Part shown: positions 49,065 through 63,655 of the stretch, in pieces
How the letters are laid out: each line of letters opens with the position of its first letter
Numbering within the stretch: the stretch's first letter is position 1
Source of the DNA: Dolomedes plantarius
Lineage: Eukaryota > Arthropoda > Arachnida > Araneae > Dolomedidae
Length of the DNA: 64,000 bases
Direction of reading: 5' to 3'
Assembly: GCA_907164885.2 (NCBI GenBank)
Contig: OU015496.1
Location: forward strand, 131,816,875-131,880,874
Translations under genes and position numbers: made by a program
The notes under the pieces: model-generated
The model's input: the letters and a program-made list of their open reading frames with translations, nothing else
Databases searched by the model: none
Told to the model about the DNA's origin: nothing

Positions 49065-49805
49065 TTTTTTTTTTTTTTTTTTTTTTTTAATTAAAAAAAA
49101 TACACATAAAATTCCCGTGTACCACAAAGTATCACACGGGACTTACAGAGGTAAGTGTAAAACACTAAGAAAACATAAGAAACAGACAAAATAAAACAAA
49201 TAAAAGAAACTAAGAAGAATTACAAATATTTACAATAAATTTACAAAATAAGCCGAAAGCACACTTCCCAGAAACGAGCAGAGAGAAATTGGGAGGCCAG
49301 TTAATATTTAAGTCCTTAAGAGCCAATTTAAAAATATTTCTCTCCCTGCGGTACTTCGAACACAAAAACAGAACATGTTCAGCATTTTCCTCGCCACCAA
49401 CGCTGCAATCACAGGGGGTCGCCGAACACAATTTGAATCTACTCAAATAGCTCTTAAAATTTCCATGTCCTGTGAGAAACTGAGTCAGTTTGTAGTTAGC
49501 AAAGAAGTGATGGCAAGAGAGTCTCATTCTAATGGACGGGAAAAATTTCTTGGTTAAACTACCATTATTTGAGCTGACGTATTCTTGGTTCCATGACTCC
49601 ACCATACTCTCAAACATGGCCTTCTTAAAAAAAGATTTGGGAATATTGACACTAATGTCAATTTCACGCCTTGTAGCGGACTTGGCAAGGAAGTCGGCAC
49701 GCTCGTTACCAAAGATACCAGTATGCCCACGAACAAAAGCAAAGAAAACAGAGACGTTTTTACTTTCAAGGCAGAACTGATTCTTACGGACTTGGTTCAC
49801 TTTAA
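49065..49805 (-). mobile_element. 5'-truncated LINE with RNase H domain, ~740 bp
   Basis: It lies on the minus strand. Its 3' end is a 24-base poly(A), seen as poly(T) at 49065-49088, preceded by a ~120 bp 3' UTR and the end of a long frame. The frame is open to its left limit at 49800, consistent with 5' truncation during target-primed reverse transcription. I could not find a convincing target duplication. Confidence 0.88.
49210..49800 (-). pseudogene. LINE ORF2 C-terminal part: RNase H and zinc knuckle
   Basis: 196 codons without a stop. FAFVRGHTGIFGNERADFLA followed by KSAT (about residues 20-42) is the end of a ribonuclease H domain, with the conserved His/Gly/Asn-Glu-x-Ala-Asp pattern. 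A basic helical region follows. CDCSVGGEENAEHVLFLC (about 129-146) is the CxC...HxxxxC knuckle at the C-terminus of I/Jockey/R1-type LINE proteins. The reverse transcriptase and endonuclease are missing, so it is not functional. The uninterrupted frame suggests a fairly young insertion. Confidence 0.9.
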
Positions 49806-51774
49806 CGCTGAACCCTCCATATATGTTTCATAGTGTGTTCACTCGCAGTGCTGTGTAATCGTTATTAAATAATTATTTCTTTGTCATCGAGGCTACAGTT
49901 TTTGTAGCGTTTCTTTAGCAATGACTTTCGTGTCAATACTTCATCGTTAATTATGATTTTTACGGTAAAACAGCAAAAAGAAAACTTCTGTAATAAACAG
50001 ACTCGACTTTGACCGTAACCAGTTTTAAAAGGCGTCAATGATTATTTTCGAGTAAATATGTAAAAGTCTTTTCTTCCAAACAAAGAGCCCCGTTGAAATA
50101 TGTATGGAAATATTGTTGAAATATTGGAAATTTTCTCTCCTGCTCTTAAGAGTGCAAAAACTTTTTTTGACATATTTTGTTGCAAAGAGTAAACGGCAAA
50201 ATTTACCAAAATGACACCTGTCCATACAGAATGAAGTTTGAATTTTGGAAACGCATTCTAAAGAAACATTAAAATACCCGGAGTATTTTAAAAGATTGAT
50301 GTAAGTATTTTCTTCTTCCGATAACAGAAGATAAGAACAGCAGTGAGTACTGCTATAGTTGGGAAACTTTTAGAGTAAGAATGGGCTATAGTAAATCATA
50401 GTGCAAAAACACACAAAGAAAGAGAAAAATTAATAGCAAAACCATTTTCACCTGAATATAGTTAACGCTTCCAGTTCAGAAATATCTAATCATTGAATAT
50501 TTCTTTCAAATTTCTGAATGAAGTATAATTTGATGTAACTGAAATACAGCTACCAGTTGATCAAAAGCATCTTTTATATGATACAAAGAAATCTGAGTAA
50601 AATAAAATAATTTCTAAGACTTGTCGCAATTAGTTATAGCATATAAAGAACAGAACTTTTTTTATTCATAAAAGTTCATCTTTTACAAAGATGAACACAC
50701 CTTCATTGAACCAGTGAGACAATGCTTTAAAATGCATATCATATGCTTTAAAATGTATATGATTAATTCCTGGCATCTGTTTTTCCTATTCGTCTGTTTT
50801 AGTGAAGTGAATGCTATTTTCTGAGCAAAATGCTAGCTCATAATTATAAATTAGAATATATAGGAAATGAGTATACATCAGTATTTACGACATTTCAAAA
50901 TTAAAGAAGTAGGCATCCGTAAACCAGACATGTGAATATTATAATTGTGCAAAACCCCTAAAATATTCATTCCGATAACTTTAAAGATGCTAAGTTTCTA
51001 CATCCAAAACAAACATTCTTTTCTTTTGCATTTAAGAAACTAACTGTGGTTTAGAAAGGCTCAAAATAAAAGACACTGCGAACACAAAGTTCATGACATT
51101 ATAATAAGGGAAGCAGTTAGTTTGAAATATTATTTATTATAACACTGCATTGAGCCAAATTTTAAAAAAATCCATTCTATGTGTATGCAATCGCAAAAGT
51201 GTTTTCATGGGAAATTAATCTTTTCGATCTTGATGATTCCGATCTTGAAGTCATGATGATTTTCTCAGTCCTATATTTACCAATTTTATTAACAATTTTT
51301 GAAAGCAAAAATAAAGTTGAAGACGAAAATAATAAACGTAGATATAAAAGGAAATATTTCTTTTAGTATTACTAATGCTTTTCCATTTTTTTATCATTTA
51401 TGGGGATATAAAATTTGTAAAGCGTAAGGAAACAAAACAAATTAAATCAATATTTTATCGAATTTTAAAGAAGTCGTTCCTGAAGACATTGAAATCCCGT
51501 CTCATCACTCATAATTTCCAACTTATTTACTATAAACTTAAAATTTATTGCTCTAATATAATAAAATATTCTATATCGGGAGAAACTTGTTGGCAAAAGT
51601 TAGTGGCTAATTTTTTTATTTAATCAGTAAACTACTGTGGTTCGCAATTTATATTTACTAACAGTTTTATTTCAAAAAGTAATAAATGCTTCTAAGCTTT
51701 ATTTAACTTCTCCCAGATACTTTTTTGAGAATTACAGTGCAAACATAAATTACTCCCATAATAAATATTTATGT
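49806..51774. other. Non-coding DNA, nothing recognised
   Basis: Frames at 51181 and 51375 (61 and 82 codons) are hydrophobic/lysine-rich without motifs and are likely chance. Confidence 0.45.
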
Positions 51775-52110
51775 TAACGTTTCATTTTATGTACTATAAG
51801 TAATGTTTTATTATAGATCTGTAAGAATCCTTAAACAAAAGCTAATTCTCTAGCTACATTAAATTTCAATATATAAAAAAAAATATTATTTTATGACTCT
51901 ATAATATTGATTGTTTTACTATGTTATGGTTGTACTTGAAATTCTCTTTTTATACACTATAAGTAATGTTTTATTATAGATCTGCATGAACCCTCAATAA
52001 AAGTTAAATTTCAAACTTCATTATATTGCAGTATATAATAAAGAAGATTATTTCATGACTCTATTAACGATATTGATTGTTTGAGTATATTAAGGTTTAA
52101 CTTAAAGAGA
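51775..52110. repeat. Tandem duplication, ~165 bp x 2
   Basis: ACTATAAGTAATGTTTTATT followed by ATAGATCTG occurs at about 51792 and 51957. After each follow an AAAATTTCAATATAT-like stretch, ATGACTCTAT and ATATTGATTGTTT. Confidence 0.8.
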
Positions 52111-52379
52111 TTTTTATCCCATTAATGGAAAAACTACAGAACTTTTGGATTCGGTTCACTTTTTCGTTACTTTTGAATTCCTACAGCAATCTATTGACTG
52201 GGCGCTCTAGACTTAAAACTTTTGTAATTTATAGTATTATAAGTGAAGCTTTATGTGACACCATCTAAAATCTGACAAAATGTATTTTGTTTAATAATTA
52301 AAATACAATCTTCAAATATTTGTATAATACATATCTAAAATTACACTCTTCTTAATATCTCTCTTTTGACAAATTATTC

Positions 52380-53245
52380 TTTAAAGTCATTTACTGTATG
52401 TACATTATTCTGCAATAAATTTAACTGGAAGGTAATGGCAATATATTAATGTTACATACAAGAGGAAATATTCGCTTTTTTCCTCTGAGAATTAAATTTT
52501 GTTCAAAGCTTGTTTTATATACTTCACTGTACAATTTGACATAAAACATTCTTTATATTTTACAATTACATTACAATATTTATAGTGAAATACATTAGTA
52601 GTAATAACATTAGTTATAGTGTACATTTTGGTATGTATGTACAATGAAATATTTACAAGGTAATGGCACTATATCAAGTCACATAAAAGAGGAAATATTC
52701 GGCTTTTAACTTCTGAGAATTAAATGTAGATTTATGATTGTTGTGTATACTTCACTTTTAAATTTAACTAAATATTTATAGTGTACAAATACAATTAAAC
52801 CACAGTATTTATAATGTAACATATTAGTAGAAATTACATTATTTATGTATACAATTTGACATGTACATTATTGTACAATCAAATATTTACAAGGTAATGG
52901 CACTATATCAATGTTACATAAAAGAGGATATATTTGGCTGTTAATTTCTGAGAATTAAATTTAGATTTATGCTTGTTGTATATACTGCACTTTTAAATTT
53001 AACTTAAACAATTATTTATAGCGTACAATTACAATTACATTACAGTATTTATAATGTAACATATTAGTAGAAATTACATTTTTTATACTGTAAAATTTTA
53101 TATGTACATTATTGTACAATAAAAATAACTTCAAGGTAATGGCAATATTTCAGTGTTACATAAAACAGTATCTATTCGGGTTTTTTCCTATGAGAATTAA
53201 ATTTAGTTTAATGCTTGTTTTATATCCTTCACTGTACAGTATGTA
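52380..53245. repeat. Tandem array, ~235 bp x about 4
   Basis: AAGGTAATGGCA appears at 52429, 52657, 52891 and 53133, periods 228, 234 and 242 bp. Each copy continues with a TTACATAAAAGAGGAAATATT-like stretch, TGAGAATTAAATTTAG, TATACTTCACTGTACAATTT and TTATAATGTAACATATTAGT-type text. The last copy is partial and ends near the frame at 53273. Confidence 0.88.
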
Positions 53246-54701
53246 AGAAGACAAATTGAGAAGAAAGCAACAATGTTTCTTGAAACTGCCAACAAACATT
53301 GTCTTCTTGGAAGTGGAGCATTTAGAGAAGGAAATATATCTCTTTATGCCAAATATATTGTTTATATTTCTAGGAATATTTTTTCCAGTAAATTCTTTAT
53401 ACTGAATTTCACTTGTATAGTGCGTAAAACTTTGTGGATGATGATAAAATGTTGAAATTTCTGTTGTAATTGTTTTGCAGCGGATGTTGATGCATTTTCA
53501 ATACATCATAAATAATACTAAAAATATTTTTTAAATTTTGTTAGTAGTATATTTTCATAAGCAATTTATCATTTTTGTACGGCGTACTGAATATCCCAAG
53601 CTATGTGTTCCTGAATAAGTCTAATGCCATGGACTAATAGATTAAATTGATGATTGTTTAGATCAGAGATGGTTTAGATCAGACTGCCAATATTTTAAGC
53701 CAATTACTTCGCCAATATTTTAAGTGTGGTCTTAAACACTCCGATTCATTATCAGTTAGGTACTTTTGTTAACATATAGTAATCTAAGTTATAAAATAAT
53801 TTAGATGCGTGGGAACAATCCTAAATAATTTCAAATTATTTAGCTGTCTTATTCTTGGAATATACTGGCAGGTTTCAGGATTAAGATCTGTCCGCTGCTT
53901 GTGGAAAAGCTATGTCACCTAGAAACAGCAAATATTACACAACTAGCTGCATTGAGATACGATTATGCAAAGTTACTTGACAAGTTTATCGAGTTCAAAA
54001 ATGATAGGAATCTTATTTTTCAAGTAATTTTTAAAGAAAAGAGGTAAGGATAGGAATGCACTAATTTTTTTTTAATTTGTGCCTGATATTTACAATGTTT
54101 TGAATAATTGTGCCCATCTGTTGCTCACGTTGATCGTATTAACGTATCTTTGGGAACTATTCTATTCTAAAAAGAAACATACGAACAGTGTACATAAAAA
54201 TCGTCCCACTCATTTTCACCTTTATGACATATTAGAAGTAGGAAATATGAATGGTAAACTAAATTAGACTCAACTTTCATCATCTAATAAAGTCAAAAGT
54301 TTGCCTCAACATAAAAAGTCCCTCATTTTTAAACAAAAACTTTAATACATTTAGGCTTTGGGGGTTTTCTAGTGATTTTTTAAACTTTTTAAAAACATTA
54401 GATAAGTGTAATAAACATGATGATGCGGCGTAGCAGACATATGTAAATAGCCCGAGAAAATAAAATTATGTATATGGATGGTTTATATTATCACAGATAT
54501 TTCAGATGATAAGCTGACTGCATGTAAATGCAATCCTCATCAATGGAAATTTTCAGACACGAGGGAAATTTCAATTTTCTTTGATGATGATGAAATATTT
54601 ATTAGCTTACCACTGACTTAGTGTCTAAGACTTTCAAGATACTAAAAATGTATATACATGAGGGAAATATTGCTGAAATAAATTTATAAAGAGTGCGAAA
54701 T
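53246..54701. other. Mostly non-coding, one unexplained 70-codon frame
   Basis: From CTTCACTGTACAG (ending about 53240) a frame of about 71 codons runs to 53455 (VRRQIEKKATMFLETANKHC...GSGAFREGNISLYAKY). It looks somewhat protein-like, but the acceptor-like sequence belongs to the tandem repeat, and I recognise no family. The rest is featureless. Confidence 0.3.
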
Positions 54702-55204
54702 GAAAACAACACAGCTTCTTAGACTCAACAATAAGAATTTATATACTTTAGAACGAAGAATCATATTATCCATTAGGCCGGGAAGGATTCGCTATGATTT
54801 CCCGTATGGACATTTCCCAAATTCATATATAATGAAGCTCAGTATTATAAACGGGAAAATACATGCTTCCGAAAGTCGAACGTAATGAATCTCAACTTTT
54901 TCATGACTAGCCCCTCCGTCTTTGGAAGACTTTCAGATCCTACGCCACTGAGCCCCCCCCCTCATAAGCCTACATACCTACATAACTTTTTAAATATCGA
55001 AACGTGTGAAAAGATCAAAATTTAAGAGTTGAGATCGGCCAAGGATACACATTTATGGCTGCGCTGCAGTTGGGAAATGTCCAGGTTGAGAATTGTCCAT
55101 ACGGGCAATCATAGCGAATACTTCCCGGCCTGATAGAGAATATGATTCTTCGTTCGAAAGTATATAAATTCTTATGATTGAGTCTAAGAATCTGTGTTGT
55201 TTTC
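54702..55204. mobile_element. Inverted-repeat (foldback) element, ~503 bp
   Basis: The left arm 54702-54818 and right arm 55072-55204 pair over more than 100 bp. They share, in order, GAAAACAACACAG, CTTAGACTCAA, ATAAGAATTTATATACTTT, GAACGAAGAATCATATT, AGGCCGGGAAG, ATTCGCTATGATT and CCCGTATGGAC. The right arm has an extra ~15 bp near its inner end. The interior includes a C run (54953-54961) and no coding. The frame 54700-54885 is the left arm. Confidence 0.9.
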
Positions 55205-56121
55205 TTTGTTTAGCTCAGGCAGCTAAACAAACACCCAGATTCTAATTGCGTCGACTATGAAAGAAGAGTACGTTGACAGTAAGAAAAGAACAGCTCTATG
55301 CTGTTTGCATAACAATACCCTTCCAATAAAGTGATTAATGAAAAAAGTACAAAATGTAATAACTATCATATAACTAAACGCTGATTTTAACTTTCCTCAA
55401 CACAAGACTTTTTAAAATTCGTTCTATACATATTTTTTGCTAACCGTCAACGCCTCTCCCCCCTGAATATCATTCGCACCTTCCCAGGGGGATTCCATGG
55501 CTGAGAACCACTAATTTAATTACTTGACGATTACTTGTTTTGAATGAGAGAGATGGGGAAAAAACTTACGTTTTCTTGCCCTCAGAGGTGATACGGCTCA
55601 ATAGAAACAAATAAATAAGATTGATAGGGAGAAACGAAGTGGTACAATAGAATCGGGAAGACAGTGTTGCACATTAAAGAATCTCCTAATATCTTACTTC
55701 CCCGTTTTCTTCTAAATATTTAACTATATGTTCTTTATCTCTCAATTCCATTTCATGATTCCATCATCTTCTCGACTGTATTTTACCGTCTTATTATTGT
55801 CGGTCTTGTCTTTTTTACTTTGTTAGTATCATTATCGGGTGTGTCTCGGTGTGCGGTCTGGAAATGATAAATTTTTACTTTCCCATTCCTTTTATATACG
55901 ATCTTTTTGGGATCTTTGACATTCGGAATTCGGAAACCAAAGTTTATTGTAAATCGTCCTTAAGACACGCTGACAGTAACACCTAATATTTTCCATTCTC
56001 ATGTAAAACTGTAATTATTAACTCAAAAATAGTGGCCAGACTTAATATTTTATTGTGGATTTTATGACGTTAAATGTATCTGCAAATGATACCTCAAGGG
56101 ACAATATCGGAACTTCTACGA
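55205..56121. other. Non-coding DNA with a possible hAT end
   Basis: On the minus strand, TAGTGGTTCTCAGCCATGG at 55513-55495 resembles CAGTGGTTCTC ends of Charlie-type hAT elements, followed by GGAATCCCCCTGGG. No partner end is seen. Nothing else recognised. Confidence 0.35.
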
Positions 56122-56129
56122 GTTCAAGA

Positions 56130-56630
56130 CAGGGCCCGAGTTAGAAAATTCTGGACTATAGGCAGAACTGGGGATGGGGGCCACCTAACACTGATGTGAG
56201 AGTAAAATTTCCAAAATTTACACAACACCAAAAACAAAACAAAAATCATAAATCATTGTGAAAGTACCATTTTACGAAGAATTGGCAATTTGAAGCGCAG
56301 AAGCATAGAACATTTATCAAATTATAAAAAGCAATACAACATATTAACTTAATCATTAAAACACCAATACAATGAAACCAGAAAAACTTACTAATCCCAT
56401 ATATACACTATAACATACATATGACGAACTATACATATAAGTATACTTATGATGAACCAGTCAATCAAATTTGAGAGGATATATAAAAAATTGCTATTAA
56501 AAAAGATCAAATAAAAAAATTTGAATTGGGAATTTTTTTTTTCTTTCCTTTAAAATAAATATTTTGTTGCCCCAACATTCGGGGGCCCCTAGGCCCGGGC
56601 CTACCGGGCCTAATGGAAAGTCAGGGCCTG
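56130..56630. mobile_element. hAT MITE, 501 bp, with perfect 8 bp target duplication
   Basis: It starts CAGGGCCCGAGTTAG and ends, inverted, CAGGCCCTGACTTTCC. GTTCAAGA stands at 56122-56129 and again at 56631-56638, exactly the 8 bp duplication hAT transposases make. The distal part is very GC-rich (GGGGGCCCCTAGGCCCGGGC near 56581). There is no coding sequence, so it is a deletion derivative or MITE moved by a hAT enzyme in trans. Confidence 0.95.
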
Positions 56631-57004
56631 GTTCAAGATCATAGACATACAGCTAAGATTTAGACATGCAGCTTAGAAGTGTCTGGAAACAGAATATCTG
56701 TAATCCGGCGACAGTTATGTTTTGTAAGACGCACAGGCAGTTTATGATAGCTGGACTTTAGTTTATTTGCAATTGGAGTCTCCTTATACTAGACTCTAAA
56801 TGCAACGAAATTTTACTTTTGTCATTGGAGTTTATTGGTTCTCGCCTGTAGTTCCCTTTCTCCTCCGGCACCCTTTGAATTTCTGGGAAGAAAAAAATTG
56901 CGTGATACTCAGTAGAAGGAAGAGATATTGTTAGTAAAAGATCTCAATAGTGCCTTACAGGAAATACACACATAACGATAGTCGACACGAAACATAGATC
57001 TTTT

Positions 57005-60320
<3,316 letters not shown>

Positions 60321-60339
60321 TTAACCCATTTAAGACTGG

Positions 60340-60360
60340 CGTTGCGAAAACGCAACATTT
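60340..60360. repeat. Subterminal palindrome, left copy
   Basis: GCGTTGCGAAAACGCAAC. A variant occurs inverted at about 60684-60710 (GTTGTGAAAACGCAACAT next to CAGTCC) and a perfect one at 61482-61502 (ATGTTGCGAAAACGCAACAT). In two copies ACTG abuts the palindrome. These are probably binding sites for the transposase. Confidence 0.85.
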
Positions 60361-60621
60361 ATTTCTGTATTTTTTAAAGGCATATTATAAGTTTTGTACA
60401 TCTGAAGTAACATTTTTATTTTATTTTCTATACTTTAATTGATCATAATAATTTTTTTGTTTCCACATTTGCCAGCTTTTAGCACTTGCAAAAAATTGTT
60501 TTTCTCTGGTGTTTTGAAATGGAAAAAAATGACTAATTTCAAATAATAATCTTAGATAGCAGCACATGTTAAATTTCCCATTTGATGCTTGTTCCGAGTT
60601 TACTAGAGACTAAAGAACAAA

Positions 60622-61420
60622 ATGGCTTCAACAGGTAAATCATAATTTTTGTTTTTATGTTTCTCAATTCATATTTTTTAAAATGTTGTGAAAACGCAAC
60701 ATCAGTCCAATGTGTATTACTTATTTCCAATGTGTTCTATTAGTGCTACCTAGTTTTTGTTGCAGTAAATTGGTATTGTTTGCATTTCGGATAAGTTTGT
60801 CTCTAGAAAAATGCGATTTTTGACATTGGAATAGACATTGGAGTATTTTCATGGGCTAGATGATGATGATATTTCAGAAGCGTCCTCAACAGAAGCTAAT
60901 GATGAACCATAAGTCGTCATTATCTCTTCAGATCCGGATGATTTGACGGATGATTAATCTAATGGTGATAATATTTTATGTGAAAATGTCGAATCCTTTA
61001 AAGACATTGTAGGTGAAATAGACATTTGTTTCTAATAAATGTAAAAGTAAGCAAGATAGTAAGAAAAAAGAGCATATTGTATGGGAAAAATGGAGACTCA
61101 ACATGGATGTAATGAATTCTAAAATAAGTTTATTATATTTTCAGAGATCTATATCTTTGAGAGAGCCATATCTTTGATAAAAAGACTTGAAGAAATGCAG
61201 ATGAATTCTATTTTACCTGAAACTTCACATATTGGAAGATTATCTTCGATTCAAAATCTAATTCTCAACAAAACTCGGAAAGACCGTATGGGCCATATTA
61301 TTACTAAAAATAGTGAAAATAAAAATAAGATGTAAACAATGCAAAAGTCAAACAATTACTGTATGTCATAAGTGTAATGTACCTCTTCATACGAAATGTT
61401 TCAAAGATTTTAAATTTTTT
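60622..61420 (+). pseudogene. piggyBac-like transposase: N-terminal and zinc-binding C-terminal remnants
   Basis: A short first exon may be ATGGCTTCAACAG with donor GTAAAT (60622-60634). An acceptor CTCTAG (60806) leads to a second exon with the acidic stretch DDDDISEASSTEANDEP, then a stop and SSDPDDLTDD. After more breaks comes EHIVWEKWRLNM. It then jumps directly to RLSSIQNLILNKTRKDRMGH and the cysteine-rich tail CKQCKSQTITVCHKC, NVPLHTKC (61328-61410). That tail fits the RING-like DNA-binding end of piggyBac enzymes. The whole DDD catalytic domain (several hundred residues) is absent. Confidence 0.82.
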
Positions 61421-61999
61421 TTGAAAAAATTTTATTATTTTAAATTTTTATATTTTAAAAATTTTTATACCGCTTTGGACTGATGTTGCGAAAACGCAAC
61501 ATTTTGTAACTCTCGTAAAAATAAATTTAATTTTCTGGAAAAAACTTATTTGTGTAATTAATGCTCTAAAAAGTGTTAAAAAACTGTTTGGTGCATTTCC
61601 AATAAAGGAAACATGGAGCGGTCCTAAATGGGTTAAGTGAAGTTTGAAAAGAAAAAAAAATGGACACTGCAATTTTTGATGCTACAATACTTATATATGG
61701 GAGATTTTTGCAGTGTAATTACACACAAAAAGTTGCAAAAGGCTATAAATAACAACCTTTCATCTCATAGCTGTATTTATGTGTTAGATATTTTGACATT
61801 TTATTTAATCAAATGTGTAATATAATTTCTTAAACGCTCCTATACTTGAATATTCCACCCAAAACTTTGAAATACAAAGTATCTACATTGCAGCATTCTT
61901 TTAGTTTTTAACTGATCGAAGTTCTTTAATACAGTATCCTAAGTTCACTTTTGAAAAAAAAAAGAAACTGTAGTTTTGATCCTACACGACTGATATATA

Positions 62000-63298
62000 T
62001 GGAAGGTCATTCGCAATTTATGGAAACGATTTTGCAATTTATTTTTGTGGTTTGTATTTTGAGACAGAAATTTGGTAACTTCAGAATAATCATCTGGTAC
62101 TGTTTTGTTTTGATTGGAATGTAAAACAAAATATTTATTTTTAAAATGGCTCCTAAAATTCATCGATGGATCGAAGGTTACATAACTGCGCCTTCCGAGG
62201 AGAAATAATCATATCAACAAATTATAAAGCAGTGTAAATATCGCGGATATGGCATTTCAAAGGAAGGTATTTATAATATATTAAATATAAAAGTAAAAAA
62301 AACGTCTAACTGAAAGTAAAGATGAAAATATGACCGTGAAACCTCATCGTAAGACTGTTTATTTAAACGCAGGTAAATATCAAGAAATTAAGTCACTGAT
62401 CCTAAATGAAAATCCGCCGACTTAAAAATCCATTGAATCGAAACGAGGAATGTCTGCTGGCACTGTAAGTAAAATCATTCATAAAGATTTGAAGTTAAAA
62501 GATTGTTTAAACCTAAAGTTCATCTGCTTTGCCCAATAATATTCCTGAAAGAGAAACAAATTGTAGAAAATTATATGCAAAATACCTAGCTGCAGAAAAA
62601 TGAAATTTGCGGTAACACTCGATGAGGCATGGGTGTATTTAAGCGGCAGTAATAAAAAAGATTACTTTTCTATTGCTCAGCTGATGGGAAAGACAGTACG
62701 AAATGGTTTCGTCAGTGTACAGAAAAGTTCACTAAGGGTTTCATGATAGTTGAAATATTTTGTTACAATGGTAAAATAAAAATTTAAAAAATCTCAAGTA
62801 AAGCCAAACTTTGTTCATTCTATTATCAGCAGAATATTTTCGAACCAATTTTTGAAGAAATTCCAGCCTTATGAGGAAAGGACATTGATAAAGTTGAACT
62901 TCAAGTGTACAAAGCCTCTAGTCCCACGTCAAAATCAACTGCCGCTTATTTAGCAAAGAAAGAATCAGAAACAGGAATAAAGTGTATCATTTAATGAAAT
63001 AGTTGTTAAATTCCCTGGCGCTTCTCCAATGGACTTTTGCTCTTTCGGTTTATTAAAACGAGCCCTAGGAAAACGGCACCCAAGAACACTGAACAGACAT
63101 CGGAAAAAGGTCCTAGAGCAATGGGGTAAAATTGACATAACAATACTAAGTTGTTTTTTTTTTCATTGAAATTTCAAGCTAGATCTATTGTCAAGAACCA
63201 TGGCTATCACACATAAGCAAATCGTCGCAAAAAATACGGCATTTATACATGAAACTAAACTATCAAAATCGTTTCCCTAAATTTCGAATGACCTTCTG
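62000..63298 (+). mobile_element. Mariner/Tc-type transposon, 1299 bp, TA-flanked
   Basis: The left end TGGAAGGTCATTCGCAATTT and inverted right end CAGAAGGTCATTCGAAATTT continue to GGAAACGATTTTG (about 35 bp inverted repeat). TA is on both sides (61998-61999, 63299-63300). A degenerate transposase gene lies on the plus strand. Confidence 0.92.
62146..63150 (+). pseudogene. Decayed mariner/Tc-type transposase
   Basis: It begins MAPKIHRWIEGYITAPSEEK and a stop. HTH-like parts KYRGYGISKEGIYNILNI and SIESKRGMSAGTVSKIIHKD then appear in different frames. The first catalytic motif VTLDEAWVYLSGSNKK is kept (near 62620). The second region reads VELQVYKASSPTSKSTAAYL, with Tyr where the family has Asp. 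The third region reads FPGASPMDFCSFGLLKRALG, with Gly at an Asp position. Many stops and shifts are present. It cannot be active. Family is by motif memory. Confidence 0.85.
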
Positions 63299-63490
63299 TA
63301 AAAGTTTTATCCGTGCAATATTTTGCACTAAAAAATCAAAACAGGAGTAAAAATAAAACCATTTAGATTCAGAACTGCTTTTGCGCGTAGAGTTTTTTAC
63401 ATTTTATTGAATGAAAGGAGAAATATATTTCATTAAACGTTCTTATATTTGAATTTTCCATCTAAAACTCTGAAATACTATGTATCTAGG

Positions 63491-63655
63491 TGAAGTAAAA
63501 TTGTGGTGGTAAAGAGGTAAAACAAAATTAGTTCAAAGGTTATTAAAGAGAGGTATAGTGGTTTTTACATGTGTACATTGCAATAAGACGTTGTGTATGT
63601 TCTGACAGTATTAACAAATTGAAAGTTAAATAACTTCATTTTTTATCAACTCACT
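63491..63655. other. Short unassigned spacer
   Basis: Nothing recognised. Confidence 0.4.

Larger units (their letters stand above)
60325..61632 (+). mobile_element. piggyBac-type element, internally deleted, 1308 bp
   Basis: It is flanked by TTAA (60321-60324 and 61633-61636), the piggyBac target. The ends are CCCATTTAAGACTGG and, inverted, CCCATTTAGGACCG. A neighbouring repeat copy without insertion (near 61925-61940) supports the empty site. Subterminal palindromes and the two outer parts of a transposase gene are present. The catalytic core is gone. Confidence 0.93.
61637..63490. repeat. Two direct copies of a ~300 bp repeat, the second split by a mariner
   Basis: Copy 1 runs from GTGAAGTTTGAAAAGAAAA (61637) to about 61935. 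Copy 2 starts GTTCACTTTTGAAAAAAAAA at about 61943, is cut at 61999, and resumes after the mariner at 63299, up to about 63490. Shared phrases are TTTTGATnCTACA..ACT..TATATGG at the start, and ACATTTTATTnAAT, TTAAACGYTCYTATAYTTGA and AAACTYTGAAATAC..GTATCTA at the end. An earlier partial copy lies at 60260-60320, interrupted by the piggyBac. Confidence 0.8.

Noticed and set aside
49375..49780. Plus-strand frames in the LINE
   Set aside because: They are antisense to the RNase H/zinc-knuckle frame.
51181..51623. Frames of 61 and 82 codons, considered for a small membrane protein
   Set aside because: Composition follows local AT content; no signal, motif or splice context.
53240..53455. 71-codon frame after an acceptor-like CTGTACAG
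   Set aside because: The acceptor-like sequence is part of the ~235 bp tandem repeat, no donor follows, and no family is recognised; kept only as a note.
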